Source: Roseiarcus sp963776665
GTDB taxonomy: Bacteria > Pseudomonadota > Alphaproteobacteria > Rhizobiales > Beijerinckiaceae
Assembly: GCA_963776665.1 (NCBI GenBank)
Contig: CAVZNQ010000017.1
Coordinates: 1-64,000 of the forward strand
Direction: 5' to 3'
DNA length: 64,000 nucleotides
Each line of letters starts with the position of its first letter. The first letter of the stretch is position 1. The position numbers were made by a program, and so were the translations under genes. Below the pieces are notes generated by a model. That model did not search any database, was not told the DNA's origin, and worked only from the letters and a program-made list of their open reading frames with translations. Positions 1 through 8,395 of this stretch are shown one piece after another.

Positions 1-89
1 CAGCCGGTCGCCCGGGGCAGCTCGCCGGTGCCGATCTGGCGGCGCAGGTCCTTGGCGATCGTCCGGTACAGGGGCATGGGCTCACTCAT
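1..89 (-). CDS. GntR-family transcriptional regulator, N-terminal fragment
   Basis: The minus strand opens with ATG at 89 and runs off the window edge. The 29 visible residues contain YRTIAKDLRRQIGTGELPR, the first helix of the GntR winged-helix DNA-binding domain (family knowledge). The effector domain is outside the window, so the subfamily cannot be told. The short start MSEPMPLYRTIA is usual for small actinobacterial GntR/YtrA-like regulators. It faces away from the small genes at 0.3-0.7 kb, and the shared intergenic region contains an inverted repeat that could be its operator. Confidence 0.75.
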   Translation of the reverse strand, partial: MSEPMPLYRTIAKDLRRQIGTGELPRATG

Positions 90-101
90 ACCAACCGCCT
101 A

Positions 102-244
102 GTCTGATCTAATAGTTCTACCGGGTTAACCTATCAGCATGTTAAGCCTATCTCGACTATTACCCGGTTGTCCCGGTGATCTTGGTGATTCTCTAGCCTG
201 AGTTTACCGGGTTGTGACATGGGTATGAGAAGATCAGATCAGAC
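102..244. promoter_or_regulatory. Divergent intergenic region with spaced inverted repeat, possible GntR operator
   Basis: GTCTGATCT at 102-110 is matched exactly in inverse by AGATCAGAC at 236-244. Between them three near-copies of a TTACCGGGTTGT-like element occur around 119-130, 160-171 and 204-215. The repeats lie between the GntR start and the first plus-strand gene. Binding by the GntR protein is inference only. Confidence 0.3.
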
Positions 245-331
245 GTACCAATAGGAGGTACCGGTCGGATCAACCCAGGGAGGGGGCGAGAGTCATGATC
301 GGAACACCGCGATCGCCCGGTGGAGACACCA

Positions 332-554
332 GTGACGACTCATCTCGGTCCGGAGCCGTCTTACTGCGCGGCAGGACCCTGCTGAGCAAGCCGCTGACCC
401 CGCCCAATGGGCAACCTGCTGGAACTACGGGATGCACCAGCCGGCGCCTGGCTGGCTGACGCGAGCCGGCTACGACTTCGGGCACAACGCGCTCCCGCTG
501 CTCGCCGTCCTGGCAGCCATCGTCGTCGCCGGCATCCTCCTCGCGAGGAGGTGA
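332..554 (+). pseudogene. Small membrane protein, probably frameshifted
   Basis: Two frames together make a plausible small protein. A GTG at 332, six bases after a GGAGA ribosome site, reads TTHLGPEPSYCAAGPC and then stops. Another frame continues from about 378 with DPAQWATCWNYGMHQPAPG and ends in a hydrophobic stretch, LPLLAVLAAIVVAGILLARR, stopping at 552-554. A one-base shift near 372-382 would join them. The product would have a short soluble N-terminus and one C-terminal membrane segment. The next gene starts 6 bases later, so the two were probably co-transcribed. Function unknown. Both the frameshift and the start are inferred. Confidence 0.4.
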
Positions 555-560
555 ACAGCC

Positions 561-725
561 ATGCATGACCCGCAGGTGCTCATACTCCTGGCGGCGGTCC
601 TGACCGCGCTCTGCTGGCGCGCAGCCCTCAAGCTCCTGATCCCGGTTATCGCGGTCGGCCTGACTGCCATACTGGCCTTCGCCGCGCTCGGGCTCGAGCA
701 CTACCTGCCCCATGTGCTCAGGTAG
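561..725 (+). CDS. 54-residue small membrane protein
   Basis: ATG at 561 follows a strong GAGGAGGTG ribosome site that overlaps the stop of the previous small gene, suggesting translational coupling. The 54-residue product is nearly all hydrophobic: one segment from about residue 6 to 17, a charged break (WRAALK), and a second segment from about 24 to 43, ending HYLPHVLR. Two short membrane helices are likely. I recognise no family. Codon use (GC at third positions) fits the surrounding actinobacterial DNA. Confidence 0.55.
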   Translation: MHDPQVLILLAAVLTALCWRAALKLLIPVIAVGLTAILAFAALGLEHYLPHVLR

Positions 726-793
726 ACGACCCCGGCCGTCGCGGGCCAGATCCCTTGCATGGGCCAGCCAGCTCACGACCCCAGCTCACATAA

Positions 794-952
794 ACCCAGG
801 TCGCCCAGGGTTGTACCAACGCCCAGATCGCCGCCGAGCTGTTCATCAGCGTCCGCACGGTCGGCTCGCACCTGGACCGGATCCGGGACAAGACCGGCTG
901 CCGCCGCCGCGCCGACCTGGACCGCCTGGCCCCGACCACGGGCCTGGTCTAG
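794..952 (+). pseudogene. LuxR-type HTH remnant
   Basis: Reading from just after a TAA at 791 to a TAG at 950-952 gives TNAQIAAELFISVRTVGSHL followed by DRIRDKTGCRRRADL. This is the C-terminal GerE/LuxR helix-turn-helix including the recognition helix. No receiver or effector domain precedes it: upstream sequence is stopped in this frame and has no start codon. It is the last 52 codons of a response-regulator-like gene, left by deletion or rearrangement. The HTH match is clear; the history is inferred. Confidence 0.6.
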
Positions 953-1117
953 CCAGGCCCGCCAGCCGTCCCGGCACGCCTGGTCGAAGAGCAACGCGCA
1001 ACGCAGAACGTCCCGATCTGCACCCCCTGCCGATGAACGCAACAGTCTCACGACCGGGCTTAGGCGGATATCGCGTGCCGCAGACGCCCCGAGCTGTCAC
1101 GGTCGCTCACGAGTCAT

Positions 1118-2245
1118 TCACTGGCCTCCGTTCAGGCTCGTTACCGCGACGGCCCGATGCGGCCGCGGCCCATCTCTGCAGGGTAAGGGTGAGCCGATGG
1201 GCAGGTCGGTGAACTGGGGCTGCATGTCGCATGTGGTGCCCGGGTCGTCGTGGTTGCTGGCCCAGGACACGAGCATTGTGCCGGCCGGGGCCGGGCTGGC
1301 CGGGTGGATCTGGGCCGAGTAGGTCCATCCGCATCCGGGCGCGGGGGTGGCCGGCCACCGCTGGGCGGCGACGTGCCAGGGCCCGGTGACGTGCCAGGCG
1401 TTGAGCCGCTCCAGGACACTGCCGGTGATGTCGTCGCGCTTGGTGTAGGCGACCCAGCCGCGGCCGGTGACGTGGCTCATGCTCACCACCGTTCCCAGGT
1501 CGTAACCCTCGCCAGCGGGCAGCACGCCGGGCTGAACATGCCAGGCCGAGGGATGCGCCATGGCGGCGAACGGGACATAAGCGGTGTCCATGGTCTTGCA
1601 GTCCGCCGCGCAGCCGGTACCGCTGGTGTTGCGGGTGCCGGTCAGCCACCACCCGCGGCCGTCCGGGTCGGCCGTGGCTGACCCCCATTGGGAATCGTCT
1701 GCGGCGCCGGTGAGTGCGGTGATGCCCTGGTAGGTGAGGGCGTCGTCGGCGCCGACCGTGAATCTGGCCGTGTACTCGCCTTCGACCGTGTTGGCCGTCC
1801 GGCTGATGCGCTCGCCGATGACGTACAGGCTGGTGCCTTCGACGGCGGGCGCGGCCATCCAGAAGTAGCTGCCGTCCGGCCAGTCTGGTACCCATTGCCA
1901 TCCGTAGGGGCATGCGGTGGCGGCGCAGGACTGCATCTGGAACGTGGCCGTGCCGGGTCGCTGGATCGCTATGGAGTCGTGCGGATAGCCGTACGGGCAG
2001 TGGGACGGGCTGCAGATTACCTGGCCGTTGACCGCGACCGTGTCCCCGAAGAGGTAGACCTGGCCGCCGTCGGGGAGCCGGACGCTCGCGGCGAGATCAG
2101 ACCTGACCGCAGCCGCGATGCCCTGGTCATACGCGGCCAGGTCCGGCTGGTGGCTGCTCCGGGCGGGAGCCTGGCCGAGCCCGGCGTGGCCGGGCAGTAT
2201 GGCCGCGGCCGTGGCGAGGGCTGCGATCAGCATCCGGCAGCTCAT
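1118..2245 (-). CDS. Secreted protein, possible DUF4185-like beta-propeller
   Basis: The 375-residue product starts at 2245 after a clear GGAGGGG ribosome site. Residues 1-24 form a signal peptide (basic MSCRM, a hydrophobic run, then GHAGLGQA). The mature part has recurring short beta-rich units: VYLFGDTVAVNG near residue 63, SYFWMAAPAV, LYVIGERI, GRGWWLTGT, GRGWVAYTK and GTMLVSWASN. The LFGDT and W-x-x-G patterns resemble DUF4185/five-bladed-propeller carbohydrate-associated proteins, but I cannot confirm the family. Several cysteine pairs (PSHCPYG, SCAATACPYG, GCAADCKT) suggest disulfides outside the cell. The last 30 residues are low-complexity and may be extended by a shift. Confidence 0.6.
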   Translation of the reverse strand: MSCRMLIAALATAAAILPGHAGLGQAPARSSHQPDLAAYDQGIAAAVRSDLAASVRLPDGGQVYLFGDTVAVNGQVICSPSHCPYGYPHDSIAIQRPGTATFQMQSCAATACPYGWQWVPDWPDGSYFWMAAPAVEGTSLYVIGERISRTANTVEGEYTARFTVGADDALTYQGITALTGAADDSQWGSATADPDGRGWWLTGTRNTSGTGCAADCKTMDTAYVPFAAMAHPSAWHVQPGVLPAGEGYDLGTVVSMSHVTGRGWVAYTKRDDITGSVLERLNAWHVTGPWHVAAQRWPATPAPGCGWTYSAQIHPASPAPAGTMLVSWASNHDDPGTTCDMQPQFTDLPIGSPLPCRDGPRPHRAVAVTSLNGGQ

Positions 2246-2441
2246 TGGCGATCCCCTCCGATCAGGGCACTGGCAGTGCGGCCGGCCGCCTGGTCCTCAG
2301 CGGCCGTGCGGCATCGCGAGCGCACCGCAACTTGTGAATGGCGATCTGGGCGCGGCTGGCGCCCTACTGACGGGCGCTGAGGCGCGCAGGCGCGACGGGC
2401 CGCTTCTGAGCGCGGCCATCACCCGGTCCGGCCGCGAAGGG

Positions 2442-2981
2442 CTACCGGTTCACCCCCGATGGCCGGCATCGCTCGCGACGCGCAGGCCGGCCGTACCGTC
2501 GGCTACTCCTGCTTCCCTGGCCGGGAAGCCGGGTTCGGCAGCCCGGCAGGGGCGGACGATCGCGCTGCTGCACTGGTTCCGCCGCCTGCGCATCCGCTGG
2601 GAGATCCGCGACGACAGGCTCGCCCGCTCGGGTCCTGGCTGGCAGGTGGCTGCCGACGAGCCGGTTACCGCCCAGCGACGGAACCCAGCGCAGCGGGCCG
2701 GCTGCGCTTAGCGGCGCCGCCCCGCTGGTGAGCAGGACGCATTCCCACATGCGCACCTGCTCGTCGTGGGTCATCCTGACCGCACGGATCACCGTCCGGA
2801 CAGCCAGCCATAGGCACCGGCCGGCCCAGGCGATCACGTCCCGGCCGCCTTTCCGGAACGCGCGGTCCGCGTGAGCGCCCTTGGCCCGGACGATGCCCGG
2901 GTCTCGCGGGTCCGGCGAGAGCGCTCCGGGCCACGGGCGTTCGCTCCGGGCCCTCGGTCGTCCGATGCGGATACGATTCAT
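2442..2981 (-). CDS. Actinobacterial hypothetical protein, 3' end overwritten
   Basis: ATG at 2981 is preceded by GGGAGAGG at good spacing, so this start is favoured over an in-frame upstream one near 3188. The first 105 residues look genuine: a basic N-terminus (MNRIRIGRPRARSERP), then DHAFRKGG-like and AWAGRCLWLAVRTVIRAVRM, then THDEQVRMWECVLLTSGAAP and LRWVPSLGGNRLVGSHLPA. Small proteins with this MWE/LRWVPSL pattern are, from memory, frequent in actinomycete accessory DNA. From about residue 110 the frame is antisense to an insertion-sequence remnant at 2553-2615, so the true C-terminus is probably lost. Function unknown. Confidence 0.45.
   Translation of the reverse strand: MNRIRIGRPRARSERPWPGALSPDPRDPGIVRAKGAHADRAFRKGGRDVIAWAGRCLWLAVRTVIRAVRMTHDEQVRMWECVLLTSGAAPLSAAGPLRWVPSLGGNRLVGSHLPARTRAGEPVVADLPADAQAAEPVQQRDRPPLPGCRTRLPGQGSRSSRRYGRPARRERCRPSGVNR
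2553..2615 (+). pseudogene. IS5-family transposase remnant
   Basis: The plus strand reads RTIALLHWFRRLRIRWEIRD. This matches the conserved C-terminal block of IS5-family transposases (FRRLRIRWE...H), which holds the catalytic Glu followed by a helix rich in Arg. Nothing upstream in frame encodes the DDE core, and the usual downstream block is missing. It is a short fossil of an insertion sequence. Confidence 0.5.
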
Positions 2982-3343
2982 CACTGACCTCTCCCCTGCC
3001 TGATGCCGGCAGCTGATGAGCTCAGCGGGCTGGTATCGCGGCTGGTTCCACCATCGCCAGCGGCCGGGGTGTCCGCCATACGCGATGGCCCACACGATGA
3101 CCCACATGAATCGACCGGCCGGCCCTGGAAGCCGCGGTGACGACCGCTGCCAAGCGGGGCTGGGGTGGCGCGGGACTCGGCGGGCCAAGGCGGCTCCCCG
3201 GGGCCGGGTGTCACCGAAGCGCAGCTTTCCCGGCTGGGCTGGCTGGCCAGTGGTGGTGGCTGGGATGATCGGGGGTGCGTAGGCTTGAGCGTGGGTCCTG
3301 TCGTGCCGGCCGGTGGGCGCAGGCGAGGTGCGAGGGGTTGGCG

Positions 3344-5749
3344 GTGGCGGAACAGCCTGGACTGGGGTTCGCGGAGCTGCTGCGGCAGCTGCGGGCCCAG
3401 GCGCGGCTGACCCAGGAGGAGCTGGCGGAGGCGGCGGGCCTCAGCCCGCGGTCGGTCAGTGACCTGGAGCGGGGCGTCCACCCAACGGCCCGCAAGGACA
3501 CCGCCGCGCTGCTGGCGGGCGCGCTGGGCCTGGCTGAGCCGGTGCGCACACTGTTCGTGGCGGCGGCCCGCGGGCGGGCCCCGGTTGCGGAGGTGCTGAC
3601 GGCCATGCGAACGGAGGCCGCCCCGGCGGCCCCGGGCGGCGCGATGCCGCCTGAGGCGGACGGAGCGCCGCCGGGGGCGCCGGGGGTGGTGCCGCGGCAG
3701 CTGCCGGCCGGGGCGGCGTTCTTCGCCGGGCGGGAGGCGGAGCTGAAGCAGCTGGACGCCCTGCTGGGCCAGGCTGCCGGCGGCGGGCCGGATGAGCCGG
3801 GCGGGGCGGTGGTGATCTCGGCGGTGGCCGGGATGGCCGGAGTGGGCAAGACCGCGCTGGCGGTGCACTGGGCGCGGAACGTGGCGGGCCGGTTCCTCGA
3901 CGGGCAGCTGTACGTGAACCTGCGCGGCTACGACGCCGAAGGCGCGGCGGTCACCCCGGAGGAGGTGACGGGCTGGTTCCTGACCGCCCTCGGGGTACCC
4001 GCCTCCCAGATCCCGGCCGATGCGCCGGCGCGGTGCGGGTTGTACCGCAGCGTGCTAGCCGGGCGGCGGGTGCTGATCGTGCTGGATAACGCGCGAGACG
4101 CCGCCCAGGTGCGGCCGTTGCTGCCGGGCAGTGCGGGGTGTCTGGTGGTGGTGACCAGCCGGTCGGCGCTGGCCGGGCTGGCCGCCACGGAGGGGGCGCG
4201 GCCGCTGCGACTGGGCCCGCTGGCCGAGGAGGAGGGGGTGCGGCTGCTGGCGGCGCGGCTGGGCCCGGAGCGGGTGGCCGCCGAACCCGGGGCGGTCGCC
4301 GAGCTTACCGCCTGGTGCGGGCATCTGCCGCTGGCGCTGGCGGTGATGGCGGCCCGGGCCGCCGCCGATCCCGGGCTGCCGCTGGGGGTGCTGGCCGGGG
4401 CCGCCGGGGCCGAGGCGACGGCCGCGGGGGCGGGTCCGGAGCGGCTGGAGGTGCTGGAGACCGGGGATCCGGCCACCAGCCTGCGCCAGCTGTTGTCGTG
4501 GTCGCACGGTCAGCTGAGCCCGCCGGCGGCGCGCATGTTCGCGCTGCTGGGGGTGCACTGCGGGCCGGACATCACGGTCTCGGCTGCGGCCAGCCTGGCC
4601 GCGGTTCCGCGCGCCGCGGCGGGGCGGGGGCTGGCCGAGCTGGCCGGCGCCAGCCTGGTCGCTGAGCACCGGCCGGGCCGGTACGTGATGCATGACCTGG
4701 TCCGCGGCTACGCCGCCGGACAGGCCCGGCAGGTCCTGGGTGAGGTCGGGATCCGGGCGGCGATCGAGCGCAGCCTGGACCACTACCTGCACACCGTGGT
4801 CATCTCAGCCGACGGCCCGCCGCCGTTCGCGGCCGCGCCGCCCGCGCCGGGCGTGCTGCCCGAGGAGCTGGCCGGTGAGGCGGCGCTGCTGGCCTGGACC
4901 CGGGCCGAGCACCAGGTCGTGCTCCAGGCCATCGCCCAGGCCGCCGCGGCGGGCTTCCTCACCCACGCCTGGCAGATCTTCATGGGCCTGGGGTGGTTCC
5001 TGGGCGGCCAGGGGTACTGGGCCGATATCCGGGCCGCCGGCCAGGGCGTGCTGGCCGCCGCCGAGGCCGCCGGGGACCAGGTTGCGCTGGGCTGGACCCA
5101 TGCGATCATCGGCAGGTACGGCACGATCAGCGGCGCTGATGACGTGGGCCTCGCCCACGCGGCCCGGGCCCTGGACCACCTCCAGCGGGCCGGGGACCTG
5201 TCCGGCCAGGCCTGGGCGCACCTGTCCGCCGCCCTGGCGTGTTTCATGAAGGGCGACTGGGCCGAGGCGGTCACATGGGCGGGGCGCGCCCTGGAGCTGT
5301 TCCGGCAGGCCGGTGACCAGGCCGGGCAGGGGTGGGCACTGGCCGGCCTTGGAGAAGGCCACGCTCGCCTGGGGAACTACGACCTGGCGCGCGGCCACGC
5401 CCGGCAGGCCCTAAAGGTGAGCCCCGCGGCCGCCGACCCCACGGCGCTGGCCTTTGCGTGGCACGCGCTAGGTTTCGTGCACTCCCGGCTCGGCGAGCCA
5501 CGCCAGGCGATCGGCTGTTACCGGCAGGCCCTAGCCCTCATGCGCGAGCCGAAGCACGCGCTGGTCCGCTGGCTGCTGTCCAGCCTGCTGGTCGGTTTCG
5601 GTGACGTCTGCCGCGCCGCCGGTGACCTGTCGGCCGCCGTCGAGGCCTGGGAGCAGGCCCAGCAGGTCCTCCGCGACCAGGGATGGCCGGAGAGCCGCCG
5701 GATCCGCATCAGGCTCGAGCAGGTCGGCCCGCCCAGCCCGCCGGGCTGA
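3344..5749 (+). CDS. XRE-HTH / NB-ARC / TPR regulator (AfsR-like STAND ATPase)
   Basis: The GTG at 3344 is the best start, with AGGGG upstream and the conserved part beginning at once (VAEQPGLGFAELLRQL); an ORF from 3275 is longer. Domains in order: XRE helix-turn-helix, residues 8-65 (RLTQEELAEAAGLSPRSVSD); linker rich in Ala/Pro; NB-ARC/STAND nucleotide switch about 140-470 with Walker A GMAGVGKTAL, Walker B VLIVLDNARD, sensor LVVVTSRS and the GLPL-like motif HLPLALAV; a winged-helix segment with VMHDLVRGYA; C-terminal TPRs from about 540 (AWAHLSAALACFMKGDWAEA, YDLARGHARQAL). This architecture belongs to actinobacterial STAND regulators related to AfsR but without the SARP domain. It probably binds DNA as an ATP-dependent oligomer triggered by an unknown signal. 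No co-directional partner is adjacent. Confidence 0.88.
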   Translation: MAEQPGLGFAELLRQLRAQARLTQEELAEAAGLSPRSVSDLERGVHPTARKDTAALLAGALGLAEPVRTLFVAAARGRAPVAEVLTAMRTEAAPAAPGGAMPPEADGAPPGAPGVVPRQLPAGAAFFAGREAELKQLDALLGQAAGGGPDEPGGAVVISAVAGMAGVGKTALAVHWARNVAGRFLDGQLYVNLRGYDAEGAAVTPEEVTGWFLTALGVPASQIPADAPARCGLYRSVLAGRRVLIVLDNARDAAQVRPLLPGSAGCLVVVTSRSALAGLAATEGARPLRLGPLAEEEGVRLLAARLGPERVAAEPGAVAELTAWCGHLPLALAVMAARAAADPGLPLGVLAGAAGAEATAAGAGPERLEVLETGDPATSLRQLLSWSHGQLSPPAARMFALLGVHCGPDITVSAAASLAAVPRAAAGRGLAELAGASLVAEHRPGRYVMHDLVRGYAAGQARQVLGEVGIRAAIERSLDHYLHTVVISADGPPPFAAAPPAPGVLPEELAGEAALLAWTRAEHQVVLQAIAQAAAAGFLTHAWQIFMGLGWFLGGQGYWADIRAAGQGVLAAAEAAGDQVALGWTHAIIGRYGTISGADDVGLAHAARALDHLQRAGDLSGQAWAHLSAALACFMKGDWAEAVTWAGRALELFRQAGDQAGQGWALAGLGEGHARLGNYDLARGHARQALKVSPAAADPTALAFAWHALGFVHSRLGEPRQAIGCYRQALALMREPKHALVRWLLSSLLVGFGDVCRAAGDLSAAVEAWEQAQQVLRDQGWPESRRIRIRLEQVGPPSPPG

Positions 5750-6945
5750 TCATCAGGCTGCCAGCCCGACGGCTCGCCGGTGCTGCCCGCCTCGGCCCGG
5801 ACCGGGCGATCCGCGGATCGGGTGCCGGATGGCGGCGCAGGCCGCCGTACGCCGGTGCCCGGCCCGCTGTGCGGGATCGCCTTCCCAGGCCGCTGCTGTG
5901 CCCGTTCCCCGGCAGGGGACGCTCCAGGCGGCTGTGCTCCTTATCGCCCGCCGTCAGGAGACGCAGGCGGGAGGCGCTGACCTCGGCCAGTTGCGTCCGC
6001 ACTTCGGCCTGCAGCCGCGCGCATGCCCGAAGGCGCCGTGCGTCAGGCCCAGCGAATCATTCGGCGGATGGTACGGCGCGTATGGCTCGGCGGTGTCAAG
6101 AGCCCTGCGGGCGCTGTGCGGTCTTGAGCATGCCAAATACGTGCCGAAACCAAGTGCCGGGGTTGTCCACCGCCTATATCTGCGCAGGTCAGCGGACCAT
6201 CGAGTGCGGCCAGCCCGGTCGCTTACAAGACGGCAGCTCTGCCTTGCGTTCTCCTGCCGGAAGCCGGGGAGACGAACCATTGACAGAGTGTTGCAGCGTG
6301 GTCACGATCAAGGGGTTCCTACCTCGATGGCGCCCTGGCGGCCGTAATCGGTGTGCTCACTGCCTGTTCCTTAATCGCACTCAACGTGCGCTGGGTTGTG
6401 GCCGCCGGGTTTTTCCAGGACTGAGATAAGTCAAACACTCAATAGGCTGTTGACTGCCGTAGAGGTCACGGGAGGGTAACGATTCGAACGCCGGGTCTCG
6501 GAACCTGGCCCCACACCGCCTGCCCCCAGGCTCGGACCGCTCGGGCACACGCTACGCTCATGCGCTCTAGCTGGCAATACTCCAGCGTCCAGAACTTCGA
6601 TACAGATATGATAGATGATTCAACGCATAACGGACAAATCGCCCTCGACCTACAGACCTGCACTATTGCAGGGCAAAAAATCCGAGATTGATACCTGATT
6701 TAGTCTCTCTGTTTGAATAACATTCAGATGTTATCCGGTGTTCGATTCGACTGGTCTCGTGGTTACGTTTCGCTGTCGCCGCCGTGCCGGGTGCGGGACG
6801 GCTGTACTCTCGCCGGGTGGATGAGTCCCGCCGTGGGTGACCGGCTTGGCTGTAGCCACCAGCTAGCCCTCGGAGTAACATCCCAACCCTGGGATAGCCG
6901 CTCGGTCTAGACCCCGCCTTGCGCACGAGCAGGAGGGGCAGGCCT
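5750..6945. other. 1.2 kb without a convincing gene
   Basis: All reading frames are short, lack ribosome sites and show no recognisable motif. One plus-strand frame ending near 6424 encodes a single hydrophobic stretch (ALAAVIGVLTACSLIALNV) but has no start codon I trust. Bases 6580-6720 are noticeably AT-richer than the surroundings and could hold a promoter for the gene at 6946. Confidence 0.5.
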
Positions 6946-7302
6946 ATGTTCAGCAACGAGCCAGCCATCCGCGACGACGGCGCCCATGTCCTCGTCACGC
7001 TGCGCGGGGAACTAGACATCGCTAACGCCGCGGACCTCAGGGCGGTGCTCTCGGAGGCCGTGGCCCGTAACCCGCATGTCATCGCGGACCTGTCGGACCT
7101 GACGTTCATTGACTGCGCCAGCGTGGGCGCCCTGGTCCGGGCACGGACACGGGCACGGGAGGCTGGCGGGGACCTGGTGCTCGCGGGAGCGCGGGGGAAG
7201 GTGTTGCGTGTCATCACCCTGCCGTGCATCGCTGTCGTGTTCCCCGTCTATGCCAGCGTGGACGAGGCGGCGCGGGAAAGATCTGACCTGTACGTTTCGT
7301 AG
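6946..7302 (+). CDS. STAS-domain anti-anti-sigma factor
   Basis: ATG at 6946 follows AGGAGGGG at ideal spacing. The 118-residue product is one STAS domain: VTLRGELDIANAADLRAVL, VIADLSDLTFIDCASVGALV, GGDLVLAGARGKVLRV. STAS proteins of the SpoIIAA/RsbV type bind an anti-sigma kinase and free a sigma factor; phosphorylation of a Ser at the start of helix 2 controls this. Here the D-S-S-G signature is replaced by D-C-A-S-V-G, so the usual phospho-Ser position is Ala or Cys and a Ser lies one position later. No RsbW-like kinase gene is adjacent, as is common for orphan STAS proteins in Actinobacteria. A small zinc-ribbon gene converges on it 64 bases downstream. Confidence 0.85.
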   Translation: MFSNEPAIRDDGAHVLVTLRGELDIANAADLRAVLSEAVARNPHVIADLSDLTFIDCASVGALVRARTRAREAGGDLVLAGARGKVLRVITLPCIAVVFPVYASVDEAARERSDLYVS

Positions 7303-7366
7303 TTTCGGTACAGGCTGGCTGTCGCGCAGTTGTCGCGCGGAGCCTGGTCTGCTCGATCTTGGGCGG

Positions 7367-7699
7367 TCAGGCGGCGCCGCGGCGGGCCGCGGCTGGGACT
7401 GGCTTCCGCTGGTATTCCTGGCCGGTGAGGCCGACCGGGACCGGTATCACCGTGGCCCCAGTTTCCGGCGGGCGGCAGTCAACGCATGCCGGGTTTCCGC
7501 GGGGACCGTAGAGGCACGTGCGGGCGCCGCAGCGGACGCATGGTCCCTCTTCGCTTGCCCGCCAGGCATCGACGATGTCAGCGACGGGGACCGTGTTGGT
7601 TCTCGGTTCGGTGCCGATGATCTCGGCGCGGAGAATGCCTGCCAGCAGGATCATGGCCGTGTCCGTTCTGCCGTGTCCGTTCCGATGGTCGTCCAGCAT
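7367..7699 (-). CDS. Small zinc-ribbon protein
   Basis: A 110-residue product from ATG at 7699 (MLDDHRNGHGRTDTAMILLA). Residues 1-45 look helical. The middle is a zinc ribbon: GPCVRCGARTCLYGPRGNP followed by ACVDC, giving two CxxC-type pairs. The C-terminus is basic and ends ARRGAA, a tail that recurs in this array. No clear Shine-Dalgarno is seen before the ATG. It is the last gene of a minus-strand array that also includes 7855-8319 and the two loci split by the transposon. Function unknown; a nucleic-acid or protein-interaction role is only a guess from the ribbon. Confidence 0.6.
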   Translation of the reverse strand: MLDDHRNGHGRTDTAMILLAGILRAEIIGTEPRTNTVPVADIVDAWRASEEGPCVRCGARTCLYGPRGNPACVDCRPPETGATVIPVPVGLTGQEYQRKPVPAAARRGAA

Positions 7700-7820
7700 T
7701 ATTGTATCGTGCCTGTCAACGGGCTGTTTTCGCTGTTGGTAGCGATACACCGGGCATCGTTGCCGAAGTGTCAGCTGTCTGTTTGGATGGCGGGGGCGCA
7801 GGTGTTGATCGTGTGGGTGA

Positions 7821-7838
7821 TCAGGCTGCGCCGCGGCG
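7821..7838 (-). repeat. 3' repeat (RRGAA-stop unit), copy 2
   Basis: TCAGGCTGCGCCGCGGCG on the plus strand. It is identical at 12,291 and has one mismatch at 8,364; a looser copy forms the 3' end of the gene at 7,367. On the minus strand each reads ..R-R/H-G-A-A-stop. This copy lies about 16 bases after the stop of the membrane protein gene, outside its frame. Confidence 0.5.
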
Positions 7839-7854
7839 GGTGGCACCAGTCGCT

Positions 7855-8319
7855 TCAGATGTTTGCCGCCGCGTACCCCAGCGCGGCGATGAAGACCAGG
7901 GCTGGCCCTCCGAACAAGAGGAGGGCCTCGGCAGGCATCCTCTTTTCCGTTGGTCGCCGGCATTCGGCCATGCGGATCGCGTTGATGCCCAGCTTGTCGG
8001 CGATCCGCTCTTGCAGCTTCTCAAGCGCGGGTTGAGCCAGTTCGGCGGCCTTCACGTTGCGTCGCGCGAACACAGCTGCTACTGGTGTGAGTCCTAGCGC
8101 GGCGAGTGCGAGGGCAACGGCGACGCCGTAGTGATTCCCGTTGATCGCGCTGGTGTATGCCGCGACGAGGATCACGTTCGCCACCAGGTAGTAGTTGACC
8201 ACTTGGATGAAGCGGTTGCCGAACCCGTCGTACCAGGTCCAGGCGTGGTCGAGAGCGGCGGTGAGGAGCGCCGTTTCATCCTGGGGTGATTGTATTCTGG
8301 GCGATTGGCTGAAAGTCAT
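7855..8319 (-). CDS. Membrane protein of unknown function
   Basis: A 154-residue protein (MTFSQSPRIQSPQDETALLT). After a soluble N-terminus containing LDHAWTWYDGFGNRFIQVVN there are two adjacent membrane helices, about residues 45-63 (YYLVANVILVAAYTSAI) and 70-88 (VAVALALAALGLTPVAAVF). A charged amphipathic stretch follows (LAQPALEKLQERIADKLGI), then a final hydrophobic helix ending LVFIAALGYAAANI. The layout resembles small actinobacterial proteins of SLATT type (two membrane helices plus a coiled helix), which pair with nucleotide-signalling defence genes, but I cannot confirm this by eye. It sits between two other small minus-strand genes. Confidence 0.6.
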   Translation of the reverse strand: MTFSQSPRIQSPQDETALLTAALDHAWTWYDGFGNRFIQVVNYYLVANVILVAAYTSAINGNHYGVAVALALAALGLTPVAAVFARRNVKAAELAQPALEKLQERIADKLGINAIRMAECRRPTEKRMPAEALLLFGGPALVFIAALGYAAANI

Positions 8320-8363
8320 GCCCGGATGTTCGCGTGAGCGGGACAGCGAGTCAATGGGGCGGG

Positions 8364-8381
8364 TCAGGCTGCGCCGTGGCG
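8364..8381 (-). repeat. 3' repeat (RRGAA-stop unit), copy 3
   Basis: TCAGGCTGCGCCGTGGCG, one mismatch from the copies at 7,821 and 12,291. Similarity to the 12,291 copy extends a further dozen bases (GGTGAGGCG versus CATGAGGCG). It lies 14 bases beyond the stop codon of the transposon-split gene. Confidence 0.5.
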
Positions 8382-8395
8382 GGTGAGGCGGGCCG

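Noticed and set aside
6479..6500. GATTCGAAC motif suggesting a tRNA T-arm
   Set aside because: No acceptor, D or anticodon stems can be built around it on either strand.
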